Virus record (IMG/VR): IMGVR_UViG_3300027852_000138
Location: 1-29,108 of that record
Strand: one strand, 5' to 3'
Length of the DNA: 29,108 nucleotides
Source of the DNA: a virus
The notes beneath the pieces are model-generated. The model did no database searches. It worked only from the letters and a program-made list of their open reading frames with translations, and was not told the DNA's origin. The translations under genes and the position numbers were made by a program. Shown piece after piece: positions 23,038-29,108 of the stretch. The first letter of the stretch is position 1. The number at the start of each line of letters is the position of its first letter.

Positions 23038-24521
23038 CAATACCTTTTAATCATAACGCAAGAAGTTATTATGATGTGTATAACGCTTTCAAGACACATT
23101 ATCCGAATAAACCAGACTGGCTATTCACTGAATATTCAGGCGGGTTTGAATTTTTATCTGAATTACAAAATCGAATAGCTTGGGACATTATGAATCCGAC
23201 AACCAGAGAGTCGGCTTATTTTTTCGCCTCTCTTTGCGACTATGATCCGATTGAGGCTGATGGGCATACTGGCACAGCGACAATAACTTTGACAGGTGCG
23301 ATGGCGAAAACTTTAACTACTGACTATCAGCTATCAGGCTTGTCATCTGCAACAAATGAGTTGTTGATTTATGAATTGACTGCCGATGCTTCGTCAGGCG
23401 GAACAGATACTATCTCCGCAAGTGTTAAACAGAAATTGTCATATACGGATGTCAACATCGGGACGGTAGAGTCAAGTAGTGCTTTTTCTGAAATGCCGTT
23501 GACTGGATATTTGAAAATAATTAAAAGCTCTATTTCTTTGACTATCAATAGCCTTGCTTGGACGAGAGTTGACAACTTTGACAATTCACTATCAACGGAT
23601 CGACATTTTATTTTAATTTATCAGAGCAACGGCAAGGCAACAATTTTATTTGGCAACGATACGACCGGGGCCATCCCACCTCTTGGTTATTCTGTGTTAG
23701 TGAGTTTTGAGATTACAACAGGATTGAGCGGGTTACTCGAAATTGGAGAACTAAACATAAATCAGGGCGCAGATACTGATATATCAAGCGTAACGAATGC
23801 GGCAGCCACGTCAGGCGGTGTTGATGCTGAGGGTGTGACAAGTATCGTCAGGAATGCAAGGGCGAATGTCAGATTGAAAAACATGATCTGGTCAGTTGAG
23901 GATATTCAAATTGCAGCGGTATCGGTGTCAGGAGTTCTGAAGGCGCAAGGAATAACAGGACTGGGGACGATGGGTTGTTATATCATCCCTGAAGGTGGTG
24001 GAACGCCGTCAAGCGGATTAAAAACGTCAGTCGATACCTATGTGACAAGTTTGACTCAGTTTGGATTAGTGCCTGTTACTGTCAGCGATCCTGTATATAT
24101 TTCGACGAACATAGCAGCAACCTTGACAGTCAGGTCTGGATTTACATCGGCGACAGTATTGGATTTGTGTGAGTTTGCCTTAACGTTGGCATCTTCAGCA
24201 ATTGATGATGAAATAATATCATATTATAGCGATAATGGAATTGATGCTTGCAGGACAGTAAAAATAAATACTATTTGGTCGTGGGCGTTTGCTTCGGATG
24301 AGAATGAAGCACTCGAATTTATAATAAACAAATGGCAAGACTTATTGGGTACAAGAGATTACCGAGAGTGGGGACAAGACTTAGAGGTTGGGGACTTGTG
24401 GATCATTGGCAATTCGCTCTATGACTTTGGCGGTGATGAATTTGCATTGACCACTCCGACAGCCAACGTTACAATAAGTTCAATACAGATTAGTGATACT
24501 GGAACTATGGCGGTTACATGA
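23034..24521 (+). CDS. Baseplate J-like protein
   Basis: A 495-residue protein containing the baseplate J signature: ATILFGNDTTGAIPPLGYSV near residue 202, which corresponds to the FGDGxxGxxPPxG motif, followed by a strand VLVSFEITTGLSG. The N-terminal 80 residues are helical and aromatic (RIAWDIMNPTTRESAYFF). A region near 290-340 has SVEDIQIAAVSVSGVLKA, as in other J proteins. It polymerises the wedge ring around the hub. ATG overlaps the previous stop (ATGA). Confidence 0.85.
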   Translation: MTIPFNHNARSYYDVYNAFKTHYPNKPDWLFTEYSGGFEFLSELQNRIAWDIMNPTTRESAYFFASLCDYDPIEADGHTGTATITLTGAMAKTLTTDYQLSGLSSATNELLIYELTADASSGGTDTISASVKQKLSYTDVNIGTVESSSAFSEMPLTGYLKIIKSSISLTINSLAWTRVDNFDNSLSTDRHFILIYQSNGKATILFGNDTTGAIPPLGYSVLVSFEITTGLSGLLEIGELNINQGADTDISSVTNAAATSGGVDAEGVTSIVRNARANVRLKNMIWSVEDIQIAAVSVSGVLKAQGITGLGTMGCYIIPEGGGTPSSGLKTSVDTYVTSLTQFGLVPVTVSDPVYISTNIAATLTVRSGFTSATVLDLCEFALTLASSAIDDEIISYYSDNGIDACRTVKINTIWSWAFASDENEALEFIINKWQDLLGTRDYREWGQDLEVGDLWIIGNSLYDFGGDEFALTTPTANVTISSIQISDTGTMAVT

Positions 24522-25069
24522 GTAATTTATTTTATAATTATACTATTCCGACTTTTCAGGATAAATACGGTGACGACTGGGACGGCTTCCAGACGGTCAT
24601 GGACGACAACTGGGATTATGCTTTTAGAAAGGCATGGGAGTTTTATCATCTTATTGACATAAATAGAATGCTGAATCGTGTTGTTGAATATCAGCTAGAT
24701 TTAAGATCGATTGACTTTTCGTCCAGCGACACTGTTTTGACGAAGCGGATCAATTTAAGAAATTTTGTTAATAAATATATAAATAAGGGTTTGTCAAGCA
24801 TATATTTGGACATAGCCGAAGGCGTGACAGGTTCGGTTGGAGATTTGTATTTAGATTATAATTTGACTGGTTGGGAATGGGATACCTCTGAATGGAATTT
24901 TTCATGGCAGGCAGACGAGTCTTTATTTATAGTTTTATTTGATGTTAAGACAACGGATAGCGGGGAGCTTGATGAGATACAATTATTATTACAGAATGAA
25001 TCTGTCAAGCCTGCTTATTACAAAATAATTTTAATAGATAGTTCATTTAATATATTGAGGGCAATATAA
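24518..25069 (+). CDS. Tail protein I-like (gpI/DUF2313 type)
   Basis: A 183-residue protein directly after gpJ. The block LNRVVEYQLDLRSIDF (residues 52-67) followed by LTKRINLRNFVNKYINKG (74-91) is the conserved part of gpI-like proteins. The rest is beta-rich and acidic (WEWDTSEWNFSWQADESLFI). It joins J to the fibre or completes the wedge. Its last base is shared with the next ATG. Confidence 0.65.
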   Translation: MSNLFYNYTIPTFQDKYGDDWDGFQTVMDDNWDYAFRKAWEFYHLIDINRMLNRVVEYQLDLRSIDFSSSDTVLTKRINLRNFVNKYINKGLSSIYLDIAEGVTGSVGDLYLDYNLTGWEWDTSEWNFSWQADESLFIVLFDVKTTDSGELDEIQLLLQNESVKPAYYKIILIDSSFNILRAI

Positions 25070-26196
25070 TGAAATTTACAAACATCTTTGGCGATACTGA
25101 GGTCGGTGGATATTCCCCTGATGCTTTAGGCGATTATTATAAAATTACAGACATGCAGACGGATCATAATTACTGGCAAGAAAAGATCGTATCAGCTTTA
25201 CAGGGGTTATCATTAGCACATACGACTGATTGCCAAATTATCTACGGTGGGGCTGTCACCGATGGAGGATCGGGGACAATTGATATATCGGCTGGTTTAG
25301 CAATGGGCAAGGACGCAAGCGGAAACATAAGGCTTGTAACAATTCCAGCTTTAACGGCTGTTAGCTTGCCAACTGGATGGAATGATGACCGTCAAATTTG
25401 GGTGGTCGGGACGTATGAAGATAGTTTAGAATCGTCCACAAGAACACATAAATTGGCATTAACAAGTTATCATTATATCGCGGAAGATAATTACTTAGGC
25501 AATGCTGACAGTGATGATCTATTTGTTGACAGTGATCCGAACAGCGTGGCGGATACCGTTGTTTGTTGGGGATCGTTCAAGATGAACGGCACTACCTTTG
25601 CAGCAGACACTGGGCGGACTGATAATATGGGGCTGTCTTTGCACGATACTGAAATAAATGAATATGGAATCGGGATTGGTGGAGCGACAGCCGATGTAAC
25701 TTATGCGTTAGATGTTACTGGTGGCGGTCGAGTTAGTGGTGATTTTATTGCTCAAGATACAAGTATAAATGAATATGGCATCGGTGTGAATGGGGCAGTG
25801 GCGACTGCGTCTTATGCTTTTAAAGTAACGGGTCATATTTTGACAACTGGTGGGATAACGACAGGTGGGTCAGGGGCTCCTCTAGCGTGGAAAGTAATTG
25901 AGATCGGGACTTGGGATATGGATACAACTTCCACGAAAGCTGTTACACATGGGATAACAGCTTGGCAAAATATTCGAATGATTTCTATTATGATAAGGTC
26001 AGATACTGATAGCACTCTCTATAATTTTGAAAGTTTTAATGTGGGAGGGGCTGAAGAATTAGCCCAACAAGTATCAGTTGACAGCACGAGCATCACTATG
26101 ATAAGAGACTTAGATGGTTTGTTCGATAGCAATGTTTTTGATACTATGGGTGATGACGGCAATCGAGGCTGGATCACAGTCTGCTATGAGGTATAA
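25069..26196 (+). CDS. Tail fibre/collar-like protein with internal repeats
   Basis: A 375-residue, Gly/Thr/Asp-rich protein after gpI, as fibre genes are placed. The N-terminal part (FTNIFGDTEVGGYSPDALG) would attach to the baseplate. In the middle is a beta block with IDISAGLAMGKDASG. Residues 193-219 and 230-255 are two copies of a DTxINEYGIGxxG...Y(A)xxVTG repeat. The C-terminal domain begins at WKVIEIGTWDMDTTSTKAVTH and ends with DGNRGWITVCYEV, a typical short knob ending. It probably takes part in host binding. Confidence 0.7.
   Translation: MKFTNIFGDTEVGGYSPDALGDYYKITDMQTDHNYWQEKIVSALQGLSLAHTTDCQIIYGGAVTDGGSGTIDISAGLAMGKDASGNIRLVTIPALTAVSLPTGWNDDRQIWVVGTYEDSLESSTRTHKLALTSYHYIAEDNYLGNADSDDLFVDSDPNSVADTVVCWGSFKMNGTTFAADTGRTDNMGLSLHDTEINEYGIGIGGATADVTYALDVTGGGRVSGDFIAQDTSINEYGIGVNGAVATASYAFKVTGHILTTGGITTGGSGAPLAWKVIEIGTWDMDTTSTKAVTHGITAWQNIRMISIMIRSDTDSTLYNFESFNVGGAEELAQQVSVDSTSITMIRDLDGLFDSNVFDTMGDDGNRGWITVCYEV
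25645..25833 (+). repeat. Two-copy internal repeat in the fibre gene
   Basis: Two units of about 80 bases (25645-25725 and 25756-25833) encode DTEINEYGIGIGG...YALDVTGG and DTSINEYGIGVNG...YAFKVTG. The DNA is also similar (ATAAATGAATATGG in both). Such units are shaft or trimerisation modules in fibres and are prone to copy-number change. Confidence 0.7.
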
Positions 26197-26197
26197 A

Positions 26198-26560
26198 ATG
26201 AAAATAACTCTACAAGATTTAGAATTAGCCTGTATCGGATTGCAGGATATAAAAACAAACAAACTGAATATAAATAATATTATTGCAATAACAAATATGC
26301 TTGATTATTTTGATAGTAAGATGAAGAATTACTTTCAGGAAAAGAAAAAAATATTTGAAAAACATGAAACTATAAAAGGGTCGCTGAGGGTTGATCCTGT
26401 TACGCCTGAATTTGCGAAAGAACTGATGGATTTACAGCAAGTCGAAATTGAAATTGAAGAACAGATCAAGCCTGTTTTCACAGAGGCGGATCGTAATAAG
26501 TTAGAAATTTTATCAGAGAGCTTTCAGAATACTAAGGACTTTGTTGATTGGGGTTTGTGA
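26198..26560 (+). CDS. Hypothetical helical/coiled-coil protein after the fibre
   Basis: A 120-residue protein. The true start is taken as ATG 26198, one base after the fibre stop, and not an upstream in-frame ATG at 26114 inside the fibre gene. Nearly the whole protein is helical: a first helix (TLQDLELACIGLQDIKTNK), then heptad-like KMKNYFQEKKKIFEKHETIK, then a pair VEIEIEEQIKPVFTEADRNK. It resembles small fibre-associated proteins or an assembly chaperone, but no family was recognised. Its stop overlaps the next ATG. Confidence 0.6.
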   Translation: MKITLQDLELACIGLQDIKTNKLNINNIIAITNMLDYFDSKMKNYFQEKKKIFEKHETIKGSLRVDPVTPEFAKELMDLQQVEIEIEEQIKPVFTEADRNKLEILSESFQNTKDFVDWGL

Positions 26561-26646
26561 TGGCGAGCGATAAAATTATAGATTATCGTTTTTATATAAT
26601 TTTGGGGTTAGGGTTTATTTGGGTATTGCTGGTGTTGGTGTGTTAG
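26560..26646 (+). CDS. Tiny single-span membrane protein
   Basis: A 28-residue frame from ATG 26560 (inside the previous TGA) to TAG 26644-26646. After a polar start (MASDKIIDYRF) the rest, YIILGLGFIWVLLVLVC, is a single hydrophobic helix. It sits just before the holin-like gene. A tiny lysis or membrane protein is plausible; no ribosome binding site other than coupling is seen. Confidence 0.45.
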   Translation: MASDKIIDYRFYIILGLGFIWVLLVLVC

Positions 26647-26676
26647 GAGTCATTTAAAAAAATTACAGGAGGACTG

Positions 26677-26865
26677 ATGGATACTTTTAAAAGAATCATT
26701 GAGAGATTAGGAATGAGGGTAACAATGGTTGCGGTAGGCTTAGCCAATATCTACTGGGTTATTGCTGGAAAAGAGGGCAATGCTGGTCTGATTGAGGCTG
26801 TCTTGCTTGCAATTGTTGTATTGGTGGGTGTATTCCCGAACATGGTCAAGAAGTGGCGAGACTAA
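26677..26865 (+). CDS. Holin-like membrane protein
   Basis: A 62-residue protein with AGGAGG 6 bases before its ATG. Two predicted membrane helices are visible, MRVTMVAVGLANIYWVIAG (13-31) and IEAVLLAIVVLVGVFPNMV (39-57), separated by KEGNAG, with charged ends (KRIIER at the start, KKWRD at the finish). This is the outline of a class II holin that forms membrane holes. It could also be a superinfection or other small membrane protein. A terminator follows. Confidence 0.6.
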   Translation: MDTFKRIIERLGMRVTMVAVGLANIYWVIAGKEGNAGLIEAVLLAIVVLVGVFPNMVKKWRD

Positions 26866-26895
26866 TTTAAAAATAATTTAAATTTTAAAAAGTAG

Positions 26896-26923
26896 GGCGG
26901 GTGAAATTCCCGCCTATAATTTT
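26896..26923 (+). terminator. Probable intrinsic terminator
   Basis: GGCGGG (26896-26901) pairs perfectly with CCCGCC (26909-26914) around the loop TGAAATT, followed by TATAATTTTA. The stem is GC-rich in an otherwise AT-rich region and lies directly behind the holin-like gene, but the U-run is short and broken. It probably ends or reduces transcription from the tail operon. Confidence 0.65.
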
Positions 26924-27103
26924 ATGAAAAAAAAAGAACCACCACCGTTCCCACGAGACTGGAAATTAGCAATCCCGCATCTATTTTTTTATAGATCGAA
27001 AGAGATATTATTATTTATTATTATTATTCTGGCGGTGGGGATGGCTTGTTTGTGGAAGTTCCCAGACGAAGTTGTTGCAATAATCAAGGAGCTTAAGAAA
27101 TAA
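26924..27103 (+). CDS. Small membrane protein
   Basis: A 59-residue frame from ATG 26924 to TAA 27101-27103. A basic proline-rich start (MKKKEPPPFPRDWK) is followed by one membrane helix (EILLFIIIILAVGMACLW, residues 27-44) and a charged amphipathic end. It could be a lysis accessory or a spanin-like protein, but no lipobox is seen. The last base is shared with the next ATG. The ribosome binding site is poor, and the ATG lies just after the terminator. Confidence 0.5.
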   Translation: MKKKEPPPFPRDWKLAIPHLFFYRSKEILLFIIIILAVGMACLWKFPDEVVAIIKELKK

Positions 27104-27369
27104 TGGAAGCAGTATCTACTTTGGTTGTTGGTGGAATCTTAACTCTTATGATAACAATATCTGGAATATTGGCAAGGAATGCACTAAGTAATGTGAAGGA
27201 TGTAATAAAAGAACACACGAACATTTTAAAGTGTATTGAAAATAAATTAAGCGACTTGCGGGTTGAAATTGCAAAAGAATACGTGAGAACTGAGGATAAA
27301 GACAAATGTCAAGGATCAAATAACGCAGCTCATGCTGAACTCAGGAAGGAAATAAGGGGTGTGGTATAA
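27103..27369 (+). CDS. Membrane-anchored coiled-coil protein (lysis-type accessory)
   Basis: An 88-residue protein with one N-terminal membrane helix (TLVVGGILTLMITISGIL, residues 6-23), followed by a heptad-like coil KDVIKEHTNILKCIENKLSD. The C-terminal part YVRTEDKDKCQGSN and ELRKEIRG is charged. This is the pattern of small phage proteins near holins. AAGGAG lies 12 bases before the ATG. Role: possibly lysis or membrane regulation; not certain. Its stop TAA shares its last base with the next ATG. Confidence 0.55.
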   Translation: MEAVSTLVVGGILTLMITISGILARNALSNVKDVIKEHTNILKCIENKLSDLRVEIAKEYVRTEDKDKCQGSNNAAHAELRKEIRGVV

Positions 27370-27467
27370 TGGGATTTTCCATAACACAGAGCATTGAACT
27401 GAAGCCCTCTCAACTGAGCCAATGGGGGATTGCTCTTAACGTTATGGGGGATTCCAGAGGAAAATAA
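27369..27467 (+). CDS. Possible short peptide inside a structured RNA
   Basis: A 32-residue frame from ATG 27369, overlapping the previous stop, to TAA 27465-27467. AGGGG (27355-27359) sits 9 bases before the ATG. The peptide (begins MGFSITQSIELK, ends NVMGDSRGK) matches nothing I know. The whole frame lies within the long hairpin described separately, so it may be a leader peptide or a chance frame. Confidence 0.35.
   Translation: MGFSITQSIELKPSQLSQWGIALNVMGDSRGK
27370..27456 (+). ncRNA. Long + strand RNA hairpin of unknown function
   Basis: The outer arms 27370-27385 and 27441-27456 pair over 16 positions: 12 Watson-Crick and four G.U pairs (27373.27453, 27376.27450, 27377.27449, 27378.27448). 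After an internal loop of AC opposite TAAC there is a further six-pair stem, AGAGCA (27388-27393) with TGCTCT (27431-27436). The apical region is 37 bases, with TTG/CAA able to pair. On the other strand the G.U pairs would be A.C mismatches, so the structure is specific to + strand RNA. No known family recognised. Confidence 0.55.
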
Positions 27468-27468
27468 A

Positions 27469-27627
27469 ATGAATACAGAAATAAGAGAATGTGTTTGTTG
27501 CGAACATTTAAGATTATTTACGGATGATAATGACGTATGTGAAAATTGTGGGATTGAATATCATAGTGATGAAACTGACACATATGTAAATGTGTTAGAG
27601 ATGATGGATGCGATGGAGAGGATATAA
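27469..27627 (+). CDS. Small Zn-ribbon protein
   Basis: A 52-residue protein from ATG 27469, with AGAGG about 8 bases upstream; an in-frame earlier start at 27430 would lie in the RNA hairpin and is not preferred. CVCC (8-11) and CENC (24-27) pairs give a typical treble or ribbon zinc site. An acidic tail follows (DETDTYVNVLEMMDAME). Possibly a regulator or an inhibitor of a host protein; unknown. Its 3' end holds the GGAGAGG that serves the next gene. Confidence 0.6.
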   Translation: MNTEIRECVCCEHLRLFTDDNDVCENCGIEYHSDETDTYVNVLEMMDAMERI

Positions 27628-27628
27628 A

Positions 27629-27802
27629 ATGATAACTGTAGGATTTTGTCCACATTGTGGCGCACCTATTTATGCGCCTTCTGTATGGCATGGAATTACA
27701 CCTCCACCGTCAACTTATTCTTGTATGTGTAGCAACGGCAACACTTCTGTTGGGATAGTTACAACCTCATCTACAGCACCAAATATTTCATACAGGAAAT
27801 AA
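27629..27802 (+). CDS. Small Zn-ribbon-like protein
   Basis: A 57-residue protein; ATG 27629 is preferred to 27608 because GGAGAGG lies 7 bases before it. It starts with MITVGFCPHCGAPIY, a classical CPHCG knuckle, and has a second pair CMC at residues 32-34, so the zinc site may be incomplete or of a variant kind. The remainder is Ser/Thr-rich. Function unknown; its neighbours are accessory proteins near the adhesin. Confidence 0.55.
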   Translation: MITVGFCPHCGAPIYAPSVWHGITPPPSTYSCMCSNGNTSVGIVTTSSTAPNISYRK

Positions 27803-27803
27803 T

Positions 27804-28139
27804 ATGGCACAGTTAGTATTAATAAATCATTTAACATACAGAGAAGGAATAAACGAAGTCGATGACTTTGTTGGTGTTTTTTCAGATAAGCATATTTTTA
27901 GTGAGCATGAAAAAAATATTTTTAATATAATTCCAGTGGTGGGGTCGGTCGAGTCGGTAAAAGCTGCTGCAAAAGCTGTTGAACCTAAACAAGCAATATG
28001 TTATAAACATACTGACGGCAAATGGTATGAATTAGCGAAAGATCCAAAATTTCCTGTGAGGTATCAAGACGATTGGTTTAAATCTAATATAAGACGATAT
28101 ACTGAAAACAATAACCTAATGGTGGATAAAAGTGGCTGA
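27804..28139 (+). CDS. Hypothetical protein adjacent to the adhesin
   Basis: A 111-residue protein from ATG 27804, one base after the previous stop region. The opening LVLINHLTYREGINEVDDFVG followed by FSDKHIFSEHEKNIFNI is a pattern I associate with small proteins near phage fibre genes, though I cannot name the family. It ends with a basic, aromatic block (YQDDWFKSNIRRYTEN). The stop overlaps the adhesin start (GTGGCTGA). It may be an adhesin or fibre accessory protein. Confidence 0.55.
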   Translation: MAQLVLINHLTYREGINEVDDFVGVFSDKHIFSEHEKNIFNIIPVVGSVESVKAAAKAVEPKQAICYKHTDGKWYELAKDPKFPVRYQDDWFKSNIRRYTENNNLMVDKSG

Positions 28140-29108
28140 AATTCCTATCTGCATCTATCCAAGCGGATACACGTTATCGGAAGGAGAGCTGTCTCGTTAT
28201 GGGGCAACTCATCGCTATACAACGCAGGCAACGATGGAGTCTGGGGAGGAAGGCGACTGGGTTACTGCTACTGATAATCCGTTAGTTGAGGTGCTTGGAG
28301 GTGACGGCACATATAACTGGGATGGCAGCCCTGACTCTACCAATGTGACTTATAACGGCTGGACATTAAGTGCAACTTACAATCTCGTTGTTAAAACAAT
28401 CGGAACGGCAAAACCCGATTATTCCAGTGGATTTGACAGCACGGCTTATGTATGCGCAAAAATAACACTTGGCGCAAGCAATACAATGCACTGTCATTTT
28501 AACGGAATACAAGTAAATGTTGCAGGCACTTGTTTGTTAATGTCCGATCCTATTGTAAATGCTGAATTTGGAAATTGCTGGTTTAAAGCTACAGGAGACA
28601 CGGCGAACAATGTATGGGTGACAAGCACAAGCACTGCAACTATTAGAATGTGGAATAGCGTAATAGAGAATGGCACACATGGAGTGAAATTTTCGGCAGC
28701 TTCAATATCGATGTATATGTATCATTGCATTGTAACGAATACCTCAGACGATGCGATTGAGACTGATAATAATGATTTATTTCCAATAAATAGTATATCG
28801 TTTAATAACGTTGATGACTGGCGCGACCCATTCCCATCGGGATATCCGAATTATTGCGCAAGTGATGACAACGACACTGGGTCAAACGGAATTGATATAA
28901 GCCCTGGGGCAACTGAAGCGGATGATTGGGATTTAGCATTTACTGATTATTCTAACAGTGATTTTAGTATTCTTGATACTGACAGCCCATTGTATGATGC
29001 AGGTCTTGATTTGGGAACAGAATTTACTGACTTGACAGGTGAAACTGACCCACTTGGAACTGATATATGTGGCGAAACAAGGACTACTTGGGACGTTGGA
29101 GCCTATGC
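28132..29108 (+). CDS. Beta-helix-like adhesin/depolymerase-type protein, 3' end outside the window
   Basis: An open frame from GTG 28132, overlapping the previous stop, to the window end: 325 residues without a stop. The sequence is rich in Asn, Thr, Gly, Ser and Asp, with strand repeats such as MWNSVIENGTHGVKF and MYMYHCIVTNTSDDAIETDN, typical of right-handed parallel beta-helix proteins. Near the end, FSILDTDSPLYDAGLDLG and CGETRTTWDVGAY correspond to the DFRL...SPAIDAG and R...DIGAY motifs that close such domains. It is probably a virion adhesin or carbohydrate-degrading fibre. A catalytic residue cannot be chosen from sequence alone. Confidence 0.65.
   Translation, partial: MAEIPICIYPSGYTLSEGELSRYGATHRYTTQATMESGEEGDWVTATDNPLVEVLGGDGTYNWDGSPDSTNVTYNGWTLSATYNLVVKTIGTAKPDYSSGFDSTAYVCAKITLGASNTMHCHFNGIQVNVAGTCLLMSDPIVNAEFGNCWFKATGDTANNVWVTSTSTATIRMWNSVIENGTHGVKFSAASISMYMYHCIVTNTSDDAIETDNNDLFPINSISFNNVDDWRDPFPSGYPNYCASDDNDTGSNGIDISPGATEADDWDLAFTDYSNSDFSILDTDSPLYDAGLDLGTEFTDLTGETDPLGTDICGETRTTWDVGAY

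Noticed and set aside
25069-26196. Diversity-generating retroelement target at the fibre end
   Set aside because: No reverse transcriptase, no template repeat and no adenine-variable repeat pair were seen in the window.
27379-27447. Integron attC-like layout (CCATAAC...GTTATGG with a spacer and inner arms)
   Set aside because: The R-like boxes do not fit RYYYAAC/GTTRRRY well, the pairing continues outward beyond the boxes with G.U pairs that only RNA makes, and there is no cassette or integrase.
1-29108. tRNA genes, CRISPR arrays, insertion sequences, attachment sites
   Set aside because: No cloverleaf, regularly spaced repeat, transposase or integrase could be found by reading.

Overview
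This window is a stretch of a tailed bacteriophage or prophage genome, AT-rich, with every convincing gene on the + strand. Most genes are packed with ATGA-type or few-base overlaps and AGGAG-like ribosome binding sites, and several use GTG or TTG starts. The sheath, tube, tape measure, gpD-, gpV-, gp25-, gpJ- and gpI-like genes in canonical order point to a contractile-tailed (myovirus-type) virion. The host is bacterial judging by the Shine-Dalgarno use, but no gene lets me name a genus. No integrase, repressor, polymerase, tRNA, CRISPR array or reverse transcriptase is visible, so whether the phage is temperate cannot be judged.

Layout: (1) 1-2190, a run of small early-type or accessory genes of unknown function, including a tandem paralogous pair (600-1244), a small HTH-like protein and a Zn-ribbon/membrane protein. 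(2) 2217-4222, a promoter followed by a ParB-like domain protein and a beta-class DNA methyltransferase, which look like the two halves of one ParB-methyltransferase interrupted by an HNH endonuclease gene. (3) 4222-8496, packaging and procapsid: small terminase, large terminase (broken in frame at a T10 run), a structured leader, portal and scaffold. (4) 8565-9963, major capsid protein and a probable capsid cement protein. (5) 9947-11518, a cluster of small accessory genes: a Rossmann-like protein, a small metallopeptidase-like protein and Zn-ribbon proteins, one of them frame-disrupted at an A8 run. (6) 11511-15085, a MuF-like minor head protein followed by neck and tail-completion genes. 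(7) 15082-19959, sheath, tube, tail assembly chaperone with a probable -1 frameshift extension, and tape measure (534 codons, implying a tail of roughly 80 nm by the usual 1.5 angstrom per residue rule). (8) 19959-25069, baseplate hub, spike and wedge genes. (9) 25069-29108, a fibre protein, small membrane proteins that could form a lysis cassette (no endolysin seen), an intrinsic terminator, a long + strand RNA hairpin, Zn-ribbon proteins and a beta-helix-like adhesin that runs off the window.

Most unusual points: the HNH gene that splits the ParB-methyltransferase with an insert of exactly 750 bases; the large terminase that needs a -1 shift at a U_UUU_UUU run; the tail chaperone with overlapping A_AAU_UUU and U_UUU_UUC slip sites and an ORF extension without its own start; a 22-pair imperfect hairpin at 27370-27456 whose G.U pairs make it specific to the + strand RNA; and paired hairpins in the portal leader. 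Functions are assigned by reading motifs and gene order only; no database search was possible.
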